Source: Enterobacteriaceae bacterium B14 (GTDB lineage: Bacteria; Pseudomonadota; Gammaproteobacteria; Enterobacterales; Enterobacteriaceae). From it: 64,000 nucleotides of DNA. Shown here piece by piece: positions 52,009-62,293 of this stretch. A program made the translations under genes and the position numbers. Position 1 is the stretch's first letter. The number at the start of each line of letters is the position of its first letter. The notes beneath the pieces were generated by a model that worked only from the letters and a program-made list of their open reading frames with translations, made no database searches and had not been told where the DNA came from. The stretch is from the NCBI GenBank assembly GCA_000307305.1, contig DF158888.1, forward strand, positions 1 through 64,000, in the 5' to 3' direction.

Positions 52009-53064
52009 CTATTTTTGAGTCTGAGTAAGCATATCATCAATAGCCTTGATAACATCCTGAGCAGGAATACAGGATAAATATCGGTAGGTACGATCCCGCA
52101 GTGTACGTTCTGGCATTGCTTCATAATTACCTGCCCATAAGAGCGTGCTTTTATCTGACCAAGGGCGCCATTGTTGGTAATCCGTTGCACCAAACAAGCA
52201 AACGAGTGGCGTATCAAGTGCGGCAGCCATGTGCATCGGCGCCGAATCAACCCCAACGAACAAGTCTGCATGATCAATAAGAGCGGCGAGCTCTAGCAGG
52301 CTGGTGTTACCTGCAAGCGCGGTAATAGGCTTATTTATGCAGTATTTCGCAATGCTTTCCACCATCTCTTGGTCTTCTTTTGACGGGCCAGATGTCAATA
52401 TCACCTCATAGCCCTTCTCTTTTAGATGGTCGATAACTATCGCAAATTTATCATCATCCCAACACTTGAATATTTGTCGAGCCGTTGGCTGAATGACGAC
52501 ATATTTGCTGTTTTCTACATCGACGCCCGCTGATCTGTTTTTAACAGAAATCCAGTGCTCCCTACTGTAATGCAAGGATGTTTTAGGCTGTTCGACAGAT
52601 ATCTGCAGAGGCGACAATATCGAGATATTCTGCTCTATAGTATGTTCCCCAATGGGAGCGACTAGGTCGGTAAAGCAGTGTTTCCATAATGGGGATTGGC
52701 GATGTAAAAAATCAAAGGCAATGCTGCGTGTATTGAGCATCTTGATTAAAAAGGCGATGGGCCACTGATCGGCTAAGTTAATGACAAGGTCATACTTATT
52801 CGCTTTTAGTTCCTTGAGCAGGCGATAAAATTCACTGAGCTTCCGACTCAGTTTTTTAGGTTTGCGCGTGATGCCGTACAACTCATTGATATCTGGGTTT
52901 TCAGATAAAATGGGCTTTGTGTCTGTGTATAGAAGAACATCAAGATCAGCATCGGGATAATGAGACTTTATGCTGCTGATCAACGGTGTTGTTAATAACA
53001 TATCACCATGAAATCTTAGTTTGACGAGTAAGATTTTCTTATATTTTTTTGGTGAAGATATCAC
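52009..53064 (-). CDS. waaQ: LPS heptosyltransferase III WaaQ
   Basis: GT9 enzyme adding heptose III to the inner core. MRF-type start ILLVKLRFHGDMLLTTPLISSI, VIQPTARQIFKCWDDDKF, and FVGVDSAPMHMAAALDTPLVCLFGATD are typical. 351 residues. Starts 90 bp after the waaL stop; in E. coli waaQ begins its own, oppositely oriented operon, here it runs with waaL. Confidence 0.94.
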   Translation of the reverse strand: MISSPKKYKKILLVKLRFHGDMLLTTPLISSIKSHYPDADLDVLLYTDTKPILSENPDINELYGITRKPKKLSRKLSEFYRLLKELKANKYDLVINLADQWPIAFLIKMLNTRSIAFDFLHRQSPLWKHCFTDLVAPIGEHTIEQNISILSPLQISVEQPKTSLHYSREHWISVKNRSAGVDVENSKYVVIQPTARQIFKCWDDDKFAIVIDHLKEKGYEVILTSGPSKEDQEMVESIAKYCINKPITALAGNTSLLELAALIDHADLFVGVDSAPMHMAAALDTPLVCLFGATDYQQWRPWSDKSTLLWAGNYEAMPERTLRDRTYRYLSCIPAQDVIKAIDDMLTQTQK

Positions 53065-53154
53065 TGACTGCCCTTCCTATATAAATGATATATACCAGTT
53101 CTGGTTTTTAATGACATGTTAAAACTCCCGAACAGGCTATGTTGTAAATCAAAC

Positions 53155-54414
53155 CTACGACTCAAGTTTGTTATTAATAGATTGTTTTTTATTTTTATAA
53201 TTCAATAAAATACAGGCAATTAATGACATGATACAAACAGTTGGCGTATCTTTGGCAAAGAAGATGATATCGCTGAAACCATAAAGTATAACGGAACAGG
53301 TCATAGCAAATAAAAATACGCTATGAGTCACTCTGAAGGCAGTATAAATCAGGCTCAGATAGATAAAAGCAACCAGTAGTGCTCCCCAGATACCTTTCAG
53401 CGAGAAATTATCAATAAGGTCATTGTGCATGTGCACATTAAGTGCACCCTGTGCACCAGAATAAGTTGGATTTTCTTTAATGAGTGCTTTAATTTTTTCT
53501 GCACGCTGTTCGACAGATTGCCCCATCAGTGCTTGTTGTCCAGATTGAATACCAACAGCGCCCATTGCAAAGCGTCCACCGATAGAACTATGGCTATTTG
53601 ATTGGCTATATAGACGTATATCCTTCAAAAGTTGATTCGTTCTTTTTTCAATAATAGAACTAAATATGAATAAACTGGCTATGAAAAGTACGCAGAGAAG
53701 GGCAAGGGTGGTTTTGATGGACCGCTGTTCTTTTCTTAGTTCATTAATAAATAAAAGAATACTAATGATAGGAAATACGAGAATCGCTGCGCGAGTTTGT
53801 GTTAAAAGGATAGCAACAAACCCAATAATAAAACTGATAATGTATAAAGCATATTTATATTTCCCACCGATCAGTAGTGATGCCTGAAGAGCCAATAAGC
53901 TGATGACAGAAAGCACATAAGCACCGCCAGTTGCAGTTTTAAAAAATAGCTCAATTCTCGGCGCACCTAAATAAAATGATTGATAGAAAGCGGTGCCTGC
54001 TAGTATGAGTTGTAATACTAGAACGGTGATAGATAATGCTTTCAATATGTTATTGTTAGATATGGATTTATTTAGTGCAAATAAAAAAATAAATGAAGCC
54101 ATTATCAAAATCTTGCCCACATCACTATAAGCACGATAAACATGGGAATAAGCAGTTTCAGGCTGTTTATAAACTGCAACCCAAGCAAGATTGGCGATAC
54201 CCAGTGCAAGAATAGCAATAGGGAGAAGCCAAGTATCTTTTTTTGCTTTGAACTCATTAAATTGAAAAATTATGGCAAGCAAAGCCATTACGCTAGAGAA
54301 AAGCAGTGTTGACCTCGCTATCGAAGAGTCAAACATTGTGGCAAATAATGTAGCAATGCAGCCTAAATATACGAGGTTGTTTAATGTGGAGAGGTGAGTG
54401 CTATTTTTTATCAT
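53155..54414 (-). CDS. waaL: O-antigen ligase WaaL
   Basis: Inner-membrane GT-C-type ligase that transfers undecaprenyl-linked O-antigen to the lipid A-core in the periplasm. About twelve membrane segments, a large periplasmic loop, and conserved TQTRAAIL (Arg) and HMHNDLIDNFSLKGIWG (His near residue 330). 419 residues. Its presence suggests smooth LPS; the O-antigen locus itself is not in this window. AT-rich relative to the neighbours. Confidence 0.93.
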   Translation of the reverse strand: MIKNSTHLSTLNNLVYLGCIATLFATMFDSSIARSTLLFSSVMALLAIIFQFNEFKAKKDTWLLPIAILALGIANLAWVAVYKQPETAYSHVYRAYSDVGKILIMASFIFLFALNKSISNNNILKALSITVLVLQLILAGTAFYQSFYLGAPRIELFFKTATGGAYVLSVISLLALQASLLIGGKYKYALYIISFIIGFVAILLTQTRAAILVFPIISILLFINELRKEQRSIKTTLALLCVLFIASLFIFSSIIEKRTNQLLKDIRLYSQSNSHSSIGGRFAMGAVGIQSGQQALMGQSVEQRAEKIKALIKENPTYSGAQGALNVHMHNDLIDNFSLKGIWGALLVAFIYLSLIYTAFRVTHSVFLFAMTCSVILYGFSDIIFFAKDTPTVCIMSLIACILLNYKNKKQSINNKLES

Positions 54415-54471
54415 GTTACGCTCTAGTAAATTGGCTATTTTTTAAAATGTGTTTGGCTAGGTCAAAACTGA

Positions 54472-55446
54472 TCATAGCGTAACTTGTATGATTTTTTTTA
54501 ATTCACTTATTACAGTTCTAGGTATATTGGTATTCATTGTTTTATTAGTAGAAATGATAGCGGTTTGATTATCCCCGTATCCACCAATCAGCCCTGGATC
54601 AGTCGGCCCATAGAGTGTGATATTCGGCTTGGCGAGTGCTGCTGTAAGATGGCTTAATCCGGTATCAACAGAAACGACGGCTTTAGCCTTTGCCAGAATA
54701 CCCGCTACTTCTTCAAGAGATAACTTTGGCAGTACGCTGACATGGTTAAAACCCTCAGCCAAACGAATAGCCCTGTCATGTTCAAGCGCATTTCCCCAAG
54801 GAAGCTTCACCTCAAACCCTAAAGAGGTTACTTCGGCAATCAGCTCACGCCAGTGTTGTTCTGGCCAATGTTTATCATCACGGGTGGTGGAGTGTAGAAA
54901 AACCAGATAATTTTCTGCACCGTTGGATGGCTGATTGAGGAAGCGTTCAGCAATAGCATAATCGCCGGGATACGCCGGTTTTGTATAACCTAAACTCATG
55001 GCGAAAAGTTGCCGAATACGCTCAACGGCATGTTGTTTTTTATCAACATGATGACGATAGCGATAGAAGAGGCTAGCTAATGGCTCACGCGCACTGTGCC
55101 AATCTAAGCCGTGCTTGGGCCCTTTGGCTAATCGTGTAATGAGTGCTGCGCTTTTGATCAGCCCTTGAGCATCAATAACAGCATCATAGTGCTGTGCCTG
55201 AATCTTCTGTTTAAAAGTATGCCGTTCCTGTTTGGTTGCTGGGCTAAACCAGCTTTTACGCCATCGCCTAATGGCAACGGGAAAGACATGCTTAACAGCG
55301 GGATGCCAAGTAGGAATTTGCGCGAAGCCTTCTTCAACAACCCAATCAAATTGAATGTTAGGAATGGCTTTCATCGCATCGGTTAATGCAGGCAGTGCAT
55401 GTAGCACATCGCCCATTGATGATGTTTTAACGAGTAGAACCCGCAT
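54472..55446 (-). CDS. waaC: LPS heptosyltransferase I WaaC
   Basis: GT9 enzyme adding heptose I from ADP-heptose to Kdo2-lipid A. MRVLLVKTSSMGDVLHALPAL start, HSTTRDDKHWPEQHWREL, and VSVDTGLSHLTAALAKPNITLYGPTDPG nucleotide region. 324 residues. Start codon overlaps the waaF stop by one base (TAATG), so both are coupled. Confidence 0.97.
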   Translation of the reverse strand: MRVLLVKTSSMGDVLHALPALTDAMKAIPNIQFDWVVEEGFAQIPTWHPAVKHVFPVAIRRWRKSWFSPATKQERHTFKQKIQAQHYDAVIDAQGLIKSAALITRLAKGPKHGLDWHSAREPLASLFYRYRHHVDKKQHAVERIRQLFAMSLGYTKPAYPGDYAIAERFLNQPSNGAENYLVFLHSTTRDDKHWPEQHWRELIAEVTSLGFEVKLPWGNALEHDRAIRLAEGFNHVSVLPKLSLEEVAGILAKAKAVVSVDTGLSHLTAALAKPNITLYGPTDPGLIGGYGDNQTAIISTNKTMNTNIPRTVISELKKIIQVTL

Positions 55447-56492
55447 TATTCGTTTACACCCTGTTCCAACAGTTGAGTGAGTTCAGCTAAAACCTGCTCT
55501 GGTTGAATATCAATCAGACTTTGATGGTAGCCCTGCTCAGCATCTCCTTTGCGCACTTTATGGTATCCACTGATTAGACGGATCACTTTTGCTTTATGGG
55601 ATAACGGTGGCGTGAAATCTGGGCTGCTTGGCCCATACAGCGCGACTAATGGTTTGTCTAAGGCTGCCGCGACATGCATCAGGCCAGAGTCATTACTGAC
55701 AATCGCCTGGCAGGAGGCAATTAAAATCACTGCTTGGTCTAATGTCGTTTCACCAGCAAGATTAAAGCAATACTCTTGGCTTTCTGGTGTGAGCAATTGC
55801 AAGATCTCATCACCAGCGGCGTGATCTTTCTCTGAGCCAAACAGGGCGATTTGATAGCCTTGATTGATAAGTGACTGGGCGAGTGCCGCATAATGATAGT
55901 GAGGCCAACGCTTTGCTGGGCCAAATTCTGCACCAGGGCAAAAACCAATCACGGGGCGGTGGTCAGTCAGATTAAATGCCGCAGCGGTATCTGCTATCTC
56001 TTCGTCGTCAACACTGAGCGATGGCCATAAGATAGGCGGTAACTCACTGGCTTGATTGATTTTTGGCGAATCGTAGGCCAGAGCGACATAACGCTCAACC
56101 ATCAGAGGAAAGGCGGGCTTATCCAGTAACCGGATATCGTTGAGCAAACCATAACGCATTTCACCTTTCCAGCCAGTACGCTTGGGAATATTGGCAAAAA
56201 AGGGAATAAGTGCTGATTTGAAGGAATTCGGTAACACATAGGCGTGGTCATAGCCTTGTTGGCGCAAATTAACGCCGAGCCGACGCCGTTCACCCAAGGC
56301 AAGAGCGCCATGACCGAGAGGCATAGGTAATGCTTCATTGACTTCAGGCATTCGGGCCAGAAGTGGGCGGCACCACGCAGGTGCCATCACATCAATTTCA
56401 GCATCAGGATGCTTAGCCTTGAGTGTGCGATATAAACTTTGCGACATCATCATATCGCCGACCCAAGACGGGCCGATAACCAGTATTTTCAT
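55446..56492 (-). CDS. waaF: LPS heptosyltransferase II WaaF
   Basis: GT9 enzyme adding heptose II to heptose I. MKILVIGPSWVGDMMMSQSLYRTL start, FCPGAEFGPAKRWP, and SNDSGLMHVAAALDKPLVALYGPSSPDFTPP. 348 residues, as in E. coli. Between hldD (27-bp gap) and waaC. Confidence 0.97.
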   Translation of the reverse strand: MKILVIGPSWVGDMMMSQSLYRTLKAKHPDAEIDVMAPAWCRPLLARMPEVNEALPMPLGHGALALGERRRLGVNLRQQGYDHAYVLPNSFKSALIPFFANIPKRTGWKGEMRYGLLNDIRLLDKPAFPLMVERYVALAYDSPKINQASELPPILWPSLSVDDEEIADTAAAFNLTDHRPVIGFCPGAEFGPAKRWPHYHYAALAQSLINQGYQIALFGSEKDHAAGDEILQLLTPESQEYCFNLAGETTLDQAVILIASCQAIVSNDSGLMHVAAALDKPLVALYGPSSPDFTPPLSHKAKVIRLISGYHKVRKGDAEQGYHQSLIDIQPEQVLAELTQLLEQGVNE

Positions 56493-56519
56493 ACCGTTAA
56501 CTGTTTCCTTTCCGGCGTA

Positions 56520-57452
56520 TTATTGTGGTCTGTTTAACCAAGTGAGGTATTCAGCAACCCCTTCGGCGACGGTTTTGAATGGCTTATCATAGCCAGCTGC
56601 ACGAAGTTTTGTCTGGTCGGCTAAGGTATATGCCTGATAGCGGCCTTTTAGTTTTTCAGGGAATGGGATGTACTCTACGGTGCCTTTCTTATGGTAATCC
56701 ACGACGGCATCCGCGACGGCTTGGAAAGATTCGGCACGGCCTGTACCACAGTTGTAAATGCCTGAAACGCCATTTTTCCAGAACCATAAGTTCACGCTAG
56801 CAACGTCACCGACATAGATAAAGTCGCGCTTAAAGTTTTCGCTGCCGGAAAAGAGCTTAGGATTCTCACCGCGGTTAATTTGCCCATCCAGATGGAAAGC
56901 AACGCTCGCCATGCTGCCTTTATGGCCTTCTCGTGGCCCATAAACGTTGAAATAACGGAAGCCACAAATCTGTGATTTGGCTTCTGGGAGTATTTCACGG
57001 ACATATTGGTCGAAAAGAAACTTGGAGTAGCCATAAACGTTAAGCGGCTGCTCATACTGGCGCTCTTCAATAAAGTTATCGTTGCGTCCACCATAGGTCG
57101 CAGCAGAAGAGGCATACAGGAAGGGAATTTCACGCTCTAAACAGAAATGTAATAGCTCTTTAGAGTACTGATAGTTATTGTCCATCATGTACTTGCCATC
57201 CCATTCTGTGGTGGATGAGCAGGCACCTTCATGGAATACGGCTTCTACATCGCCAAAATCATCACCTGCCACAACGCTGGCAATAAAGTCTTCTTTATCC
57301 ATGTAGTCAGCAATTTCAAGATCGACCAAATTGACAAATTTGGTGCCATCTTTCAGGTTATCTACGACGAGAATGTCACGATAGCCCATATTATTCAGTG
57401 CATTAACAATATTGCTGCCGATAAACCCAGCACCGCCAGTGACAATAATCAT
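56520..57452 (-). CDS. hldD: ADP-L-glycero-D-manno-heptose 6-epimerase HldD
   Basis: Converts ADP-D,D-heptose to the ADP-L,D-heptose used by WaaC, WaaF and WaaQ downstream in the same operon. Rossmann [10 protein letters not shown] (5-14), catalytic YGYSK (about 139-143). ATG 57450-57452 gives 310 residues, as in E. coli; the upstream open frame is not used. First gene of the core cluster. Confidence 0.97.
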   Translation of the reverse strand: MIIVTGGAGFIGSNIVNALNNMGYRDILVVDNLKDGTKFVNLVDLEIADYMDKEDFIASVVAGDDFGDVEAVFHEGACSSTTEWDGKYMMDNNYQYSKELLHFCLEREIPFLYASSAATYGGRNDNFIEERQYEQPLNVYGYSKFLFDQYVREILPEAKSQICGFRYFNVYGPREGHKGSMASVAFHLDGQINRGENPKLFSGSENFKRDFIYVGDVASVNLWFWKNGVSGIYNCGTGRAESFQAVADAVVDYHKKGTVEYIPFPEKLKGRYQAYTLADQTKLRAAGYDKPFKTVAEGVAEYLTWLNRPQ

Positions 57453-57601
57453 TGTATCCACCACTCTAATCTGTTGAACGGGCTCTGTGCCCTTACTTTG
57501 TCTGGATACTATCATAACATTTCATAAAGCCCTGAGCAGCTAGCAGTGATGTAACGGCTATCCTTACTAGGGGGTTACAGAGGATATCGTGGCCTATTTT
57601 T

Positions 57602-57607
57602 TATAAT
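57602..57607 (+). promoter_or_regulatory. Candidate -10 box of kbl-tdh
   Basis: Perfect TATAAT, 78 bp before the kbl start; no good -35 at the usual distance, so an activator may be needed. In E. coli this operon responds to Lrp and leucine. Confidence 0.4.
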
Positions 57608-57684
57608 CTGTGGTGGGCATCTCGTTCGGTTTTTTTGAGCAGCGTAAAATCGGTAAAAATTTTTTGTACTTAGGGGATAACACT

Positions 57685-58881
57685 ATGTCTGTGCCTTTTT
57701 ACCAGCAGTTAGAAGAGCAGTTGGCTGTCGCAAGAGCAGAAGGTTTGTTCAAGGAGGAGAGAGTCATCACATCGCAGCAGCAGGCGGATGTTTCGGTGGC
57801 TGATGGGCGTACGGTTATTAATTTTTGCGCGAATAACTATCTGGGATTAGCGAATAGCCCTGAGTTGATTGCCGCGGCGAAACAGGGAATGGACAGCCAC
57901 GGTTTCGGAATGGCATCCGTTCGGTTTATTTGTGGTACACAGGATGCACATAAGCAGTTGGAATCTAAGCTAGCAGCGTTTTTAGGCATGGAGGATTCCA
58001 TCCTGTACTCATCCTGCTTCGATGCAAATGGTGGGTTGTTTGAAACATTGTTAGGCCCAGAAGATGCTGTTATTTCTGATGCGCTTAATCATGCCTCGAT
58101 TATTGACGGTGTACGCCTATGCAAAGCAAAGCGTTACCGTTATGCCAACAATGATATGAATGAGTTAGAAGCCCAGCTTAAGCAAGCGAAAGCCGACGGT
58201 GCAAGGCACATCATGATCGCGACTGACGGCGTGTTTTCGATGGATGGCGTTATCGCCAACCTGAAAGCGGTGTGTGATCTGGCTGATAAATATAACGCTT
58301 TGGTTATGGTTGATGATTCTCATGCGGTAGGTTTTGTGGGTGAGAATGGGCGAGGAACACATGAATATTGTGATGTGATGGGCCGAGTCGATATTATTAC
58401 GGGCACATTAGGCAAAGCATTGGGCGGTGCTTCCGGTGGTTATACCGCAGGGCGCAAAGAGGTGATTGAGTGGCTACGCCAGCGTTCTCGCCCTTATCTC
58501 TTCTCTAACTCTTTAGCGCCTTCCATTGTGGCAGCGTCTATCAAAGTCATTGAGCTGCTTGAAAGTGGTGGGGACCTGCGTGATCGGTTATGGGCCAATG
58601 CCAAACTATTTCGCGAAAAAATGACCGCAGCAGGTTTCACATTAGCAGGGGCGGATCATGCCATCATTCCTGTGATGTTAGGGGATGCGAAGCTGGCTCA
58701 GTTGTTTGCTAATGCGCTGTTGAAAGAGGGAATTTATGTCACCGGATTCTTCTATCCGGTGGTGCCGAAGGGGCAAGCGCGTATTCGTACCCAAATGTCA
58801 GCGGGGCATACGACAGAGCAGGTTAATAGCGTGGTTGATGCCTTTATTCGTATCGGCAGGCAGTTAGATGTGATTGCTTAA
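57685..58881 (+). CDS. kbl: 2-amino-3-ketobutyrate CoA ligase Kbl
   Basis: PLP enzyme of the alpha-oxoamine synthase family; cleaves 2-amino-3-ketobutyrate with CoA into glycine and acetyl-CoA, the second step of threonine breakdown. PLP lysine Lys244 ([10 protein letters not shown]), and the [15 protein letters not shown] region before it. ATG 57685 with SD GGGG gives 398 residues as in E. coli. Followed 23 bp later by tdh. Confidence 0.97.
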   Translation: MSVPFYQQLEEQLAVARAEGLFKEERVITSQQQADVSVADGRTVINFCANNYLGLANSPELIAAAKQGMDSHGFGMASVRFICGTQDAHKQLESKLAAFLGMEDSILYSSCFDANGGLFETLLGPEDAVISDALNHASIIDGVRLCKAKRYRYANNDMNELEAQLKQAKADGARHIMIATDGVFSMDGVIANLKAVCDLADKYNALVMVDDSHAVGFVGENGRGTHEYCDVMGRVDIITGTLGKALGGASGGYTAGRKEVIEWLRQRSRPYLFSNSLAPSIVAASIKVIELLESGGDLRDRLWANAKLFREKMTAAGFTLAGADHAIIPVMLGDAKLAQLFANALLKEGIYVTGFFYPVVPKGQARIRTQMSAGHTTEQVNSVVDAFIRIGRQLDVIA

Positions 58882-58904
58882 TCGGCAGATAACGAGGAGT
58901 GAAG

Positions 58905-59930
58905 ATGAAAGCGCTATCTAAGCTAAAACCCCAAGAAGGGATCTGGATGACGGATGTGCCGAAGCCTGAAATCGGCCATAACGACATCATGATCAAGATC
59001 CGCAAAACAGCCATTTGTGGCACAGACGTGCATATCTACAACTGGGATGAGTGGTCACAGAAAACAATTCCGGTTCCGATGGTTGTGGGGCATGAATATG
59101 TGGGGGAGGTTGTCGCTATAGGGCAAGAGGTTGCAGGTTATAAGATTGGCGACCGTGTGTCTGGTGAAGGGCACATTACCTGCGGTCATTGCCGTAACTG
59201 CCGTGCAGGTCGTACGCATTTATGCCGAAATACGATTGGTGTTGGCGTTAACCGTCCAGGTGCTTTTGCGGAGTATCTGGTACTCCCTGCCTTTAATGCA
59301 TTTAAAATCCCTGACAATATCTCCGATGAGCTGGCATCTATTTTCGATCCATTTGGTAACGCGGTTCATACGGCGCTCTCCTTTGATTTGGTCGGCGAAG
59401 ACGTCTTAGTGTCGGGTGCTGGGCCAATTGGCATTATGGCTGCGGCAGTGTGCAAACACGTTGGCGCTCGCCACGTTGTGATTACAGATGTGAATGAGTA
59501 CCGCCTTGAACTGGCACGGAAAATGGGCGTAACGCGTGCCGTGAATGTCAGCAAAGAGAGCTTGAAAGAGGTGATGCATGAGCTGCATATGACTGAAGGG
59601 TTTGATGTTGGCTTAGAGATGTCTGGTGCACCTGCTGCCTTCCGTTCTATGTTGGACTCGATGAATCATGGTGGGAAAATTGCGCTGTTGGGGCTGCCAC
59701 CGTCGGACATGTCTATTGACTGGAACCAGATCATTTTCAAGGGGCTGGTTGTGAAGGGCATCTACGGGCGTGAAATGTTCGAAACATGGTACAAAATGGC
59801 TGCGCTGATTCAGTCTGGGTTAGACCTGACCCCTATTATTACTCACCGTTATGGCATTGATGATTTCCAGCAGGGCTTTGATGCTATGCGTTCAGGAAAA
59901 TCGGGCAAAGTGATTTTGAGCTGGGATTAA
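58905..59930 (+). CDS. tdh: L-threonine 3-dehydrogenase Tdh
   Basis: Zinc medium-chain dehydrogenase oxidising threonine to 2-amino-3-ketobutyrate, the substrate of Kbl. Catalytic zinc ligands Cys38 and GHEY (His63/Glu64), structural zinc cysteines in [18 protein letters not shown]-binding [17 protein letters not shown] 58905 (SD GAGGAG) gives 341 residues; a GTG two codons upstream is ignored. Confidence 0.97.
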   Translation: MKALSKLKPQEGIWMTDVPKPEIGHNDIMIKIRKTAICGTDVHIYNWDEWSQKTIPVPMVVGHEYVGEVVAIGQEVAGYKIGDRVSGEGHITCGHCRNCRAGRTHLCRNTIGVGVNRPGAFAEYLVLPAFNAFKIPDNISDELASIFDPFGNAVHTALSFDLVGEDVLVSGAGPIGIMAAAVCKHVGARHVVITDVNEYRLELARKMGVTRAVNVSKESLKEVMHELHMTEGFDVGLEMSGAPAAFRSMLDSMNHGGKIALLGLPPSDMSIDWNQIIFKGLVVKGIYGREMFETWYKMAALIQSGLDLTPIITHRYGIDDFQQGFDAMRSGKSGKVILSWD

Positions 59931-59961
59931 TACCACCATTATTTTTGATGGGAGTGATGTG

Positions 59962-59994
59962 AAGGCCGAAAAATTTTATTTATCGGCCTTTGTA
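59962..59994 (+). terminator. Terminator after tdh, convergent with yibQ
   Basis: AAGGCCGA (59962-59969) pairs with TCGGCCTT (59983-59990), loop of 13 nt, moderate T content after. Located between the convergent stops. Confidence 0.6.
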
Positions 59995-59996
59995 TT

Positions 59997-60968
59997 TTAT
60001 CCCTTGTGATCGTCGGAATGAGCCGAGAGCTCCACCTCAGAAGTGGCGGGTTTAGGCGGCCATGTCGCCAAGAAATTATCAATAATCTGTACGGCAGTAT
60101 GTGTTTTAAACCCTTTCGATATTGTCTTAATCGCATCACTGATATTAGGGTGTTTAGGTTTAGGCGGAACTTTAGGCTCGCAGTTTTTGGTGCATACTGG
60201 CTTTTCAGGTTTATGTGGTTTGGTTTCTGGCCGCGAGGCCGGTGTTTCGTTCAGCAGTGCACTTGCTTTTACCAACACAATATCTGATGGCAACTGCGGC
60301 AGCATTTGTTGCAGCACGCGAACCGTTGTTGGGTGAGGGTGGCCGATAGCAATTGCTGAGCCTTGTTTGCGTGCAACGCTGATTGCACGATTGAACTGTG
60401 CTCTTATATCGGCCTCTTTCTGGCTATCATCCAGAAAAACTTTACGCTTGATAACGCGAACGCCAGTACCTTCAGCTGCTTGCACTGATTTGGTACTACC
60501 AATCGTCACGCTATCAAGAAAATAGAGTTGATAGTGAGCCAATGTCCGCATCACTTTTTGCATACCGCCTAAGTTTGAGGTCATTGCGCTACCCATATGG
60601 TTATTGAGACCAACGGCATAGGGTACGTTATGAACAGCCTGAGCGATAATTCGCTGAATCTCGGCTTCACTCATTGACGGGGTAAGCGTGTCTTTTTCTA
60701 GCGGCTGCTTACTCAGTGGTGCCATAGGAAGATGAATAAGAATTTCTCTGCCCTGTCGGTGGGCTTTTTCGGCCATCTCTAATCGATGGGGGGCATTGGG
60801 AAGAATAGCGATAGAGATTGGAATGGGTAATTGCAGTATCTGGTTTTCGTTATTTACTCGATAACCGAAATCGTCAATCACGATAGCCAGTTTGGCTGAG
60901 TGGGCGGGTAGCCCCATAAGAGTTGTTATGCTAAGTAGTGCCACGAGTACAATTTTTATTGGATGCAT
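59997..60968 (-). CDS. yibQ: Divergent polysaccharide deacetylase YibQ
   Basis: Periplasmic protein of the divergent polysaccharide deacetylase (DUF610) family, role not established but linked to envC. Signal peptide 1-23 (LVALLSITTLMGLPAHSA), conserved KLAIVIDDFGYR, NNHMGSAMT, IAIGHPHPTTV; then a Pro/Lys-rich C-terminal stretch. ATG 60966-60968 overlaps the envC stop by one base (TAATG); the in-frame TTG upstream is not used. 323 residues. Confidence 0.92.
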   Translation of the reverse strand: MHPIKIVLVALLSITTLMGLPAHSAKLAIVIDDFGYRVNNENQILQLPIPISIAILPNAPHRLEMAEKAHRQGREILIHLPMAPLSKQPLEKDTLTPSMSEAEIQRIIAQAVHNVPYAVGLNNHMGSAMTSNLGGMQKVMRTLAHYQLYFLDSVTIGSTKSVQAAEGTGVRVIKRKVFLDDSQKEADIRAQFNRAISVARKQGSAIAIGHPHPTTVRVLQQMLPQLPSDIVLVKASALLNETPASRPETKPHKPEKPVCTKNCEPKVPPKPKHPNISDAIKTISKGFKTHTAVQIIDNFLATWPPKPATSEVELSAHSDDHKG

Positions 60969-62284
60969 TATCTTCCTAGCCAAGGTAACGGATTAACGGC
61001 CTGTCCTTGACGACGAATCTCAAAATAGAGTGATGGCTCTCCTTGTCCACCGCTGGTTCCTACTAATGCAATTGGTTGCCCAGCACGAACTTGTGCCCCG
61101 ACAGAAACCAGCGCACTTTGGTTGTAGCCGTATAAACTCATATCACCCTTGCCGTGCTCAACAACGACAACTAAACCATAACCTTGTAGCCAATCAGCAA
61201 GCAGCACTCGGCCTGCGGCGATAGCTCTTACTTCACTTCCTTCGGCGGCGGCAATGGTCACGCCTTTCCAGCGAAGTTCGCCCTGCTGTTGTTCGCCAAA
61301 GCGGTGAGTGACGCGGCCTCGTGCTGGCCAAATGTTTTGGCTGGCTGGCTGGCCAAGGCCACCGGTTCTCGCCATTAAAGAGCGCTCATCGGCGGTAGGC
61401 TTATAACTGGAGCCTGCTTTCTTGGCCTGCTGCTCTTTTACTCTCACCTTCGCTGCTGCTTGGGCTTCTCTTTGCGCTCTAGCTCGCGCTTCTTTTTCAG
61501 CTTTAACAATTTGATCGCGCAGACGGGTTTCGTTTTGTTTTAGCTCTGCGAGTTTTTGCTGATCTTTCTGTAATGTGATTTCTAATGATTTCAGTGTGCC
61601 TTGACGAGCAGTGCGGGCGCTCTCTAGCTTCTCTTTCTCAGTTTTTTGCTGGTCGAGTAGGGCGGCTTGTTGGCTCTGCTTCTGCTGTAGCGTTTTCTTT
61701 TGCTTTGCGAGTTCGGTTTGGGTTTTTTCCAATGCCGTAATCGATTTTAATCTGGCGTCGTTCAGATAATTAAAGTATGCAAGGATACGCTCGCTGCGTT
61801 TGCTCTCTTCGCCACTGAAAATAAGTTGGAATGCGGAGTGCTGGCCCTGCCGAAAAGCGGCATCCAATTGTTTGGAGAGATACTCTTGTTGGGATTTTTG
61901 CTTTTCTTGCAGTTGTTGAATCGAATATGTCAGGCCTAAAACGTCTGAATCCAGCGAATCAAGCACGGAGGCAGTATCACGAAGAATTTGGCTGGATTTA
62001 GCGATGGATTTATCTTGTACGCGCAACTGAGTTTGTAATTGGTTGCGTTTTTCCACCTGTAACTGAACAGTCTTTTCTTTCTCAGCGATATCTTGCTGAA
62101 TATTTTGTAGAACCTGCTTATTGTCTTCTGCGTGGGATATGACAGGTAATAACAGTGCGCCGGCATATAAGATGCCAGCGCACAGTGTCGGACATGCTTG
62201 TAAGAAAGGTTTAATCAATAGGCTTTTTGCCCAGTCCTTTCTTTCAATCGCCGTTTGGTGATGAAATGATTTTTCTTCCCACAT
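60968..62284 (-). CDS. envC: Murein hydrolase activator EnvC
   Basis: Periplasmic activator of the amidases AmiA and AmiB at the septum, itself controlled by FtsEX. Signal-anchor-like N-terminus ending near AHAED-type ISHAED (about residue 53), long coiled coil (about 55-280), then a LytM domain (about 310-438) that lacks the full set of zinc ligands, as expected for an activator (e.g. THRFGEQ, LYGYNQSALVS). 438 residues, about 20 longer than E. coli at the N-terminus. Starts 9 bp after gpmI; gpmI-envC-yibQ is the E. coli order. Confidence 0.95.
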   Translation of the reverse strand: MWEEKSFHHQTAIERKDWAKSLLIKPFLQACPTLCAGILYAGALLLPVISHAEDNKQVLQNIQQDIAEKEKTVQLQVEKRNQLQTQLRVQDKSIAKSSQILRDTASVLDSLDSDVLGLTYSIQQLQEKQKSQQEYLSKQLDAAFRQGQHSAFQLIFSGEESKRSERILAYFNYLNDARLKSITALEKTQTELAKQKKTLQQKQSQQAALLDQQKTEKEKLESARTARQGTLKSLEITLQKDQQKLAELKQNETRLRDQIVKAEKEARARAQREAQAAAKVRVKEQQAKKAGSSYKPTADERSLMARTGGLGQPASQNIWPARGRVTHRFGEQQQGELRWKGVTIAAAEGSEVRAIAAGRVLLADWLQGYGLVVVVEHGKGDMSLYGYNQSALVSVGAQVRAGQPIALVGTSGGQGEPSLYFEIRRQGQAVNPLPWLGR

Positions 62285-62293
62285 GGGAAGAGA

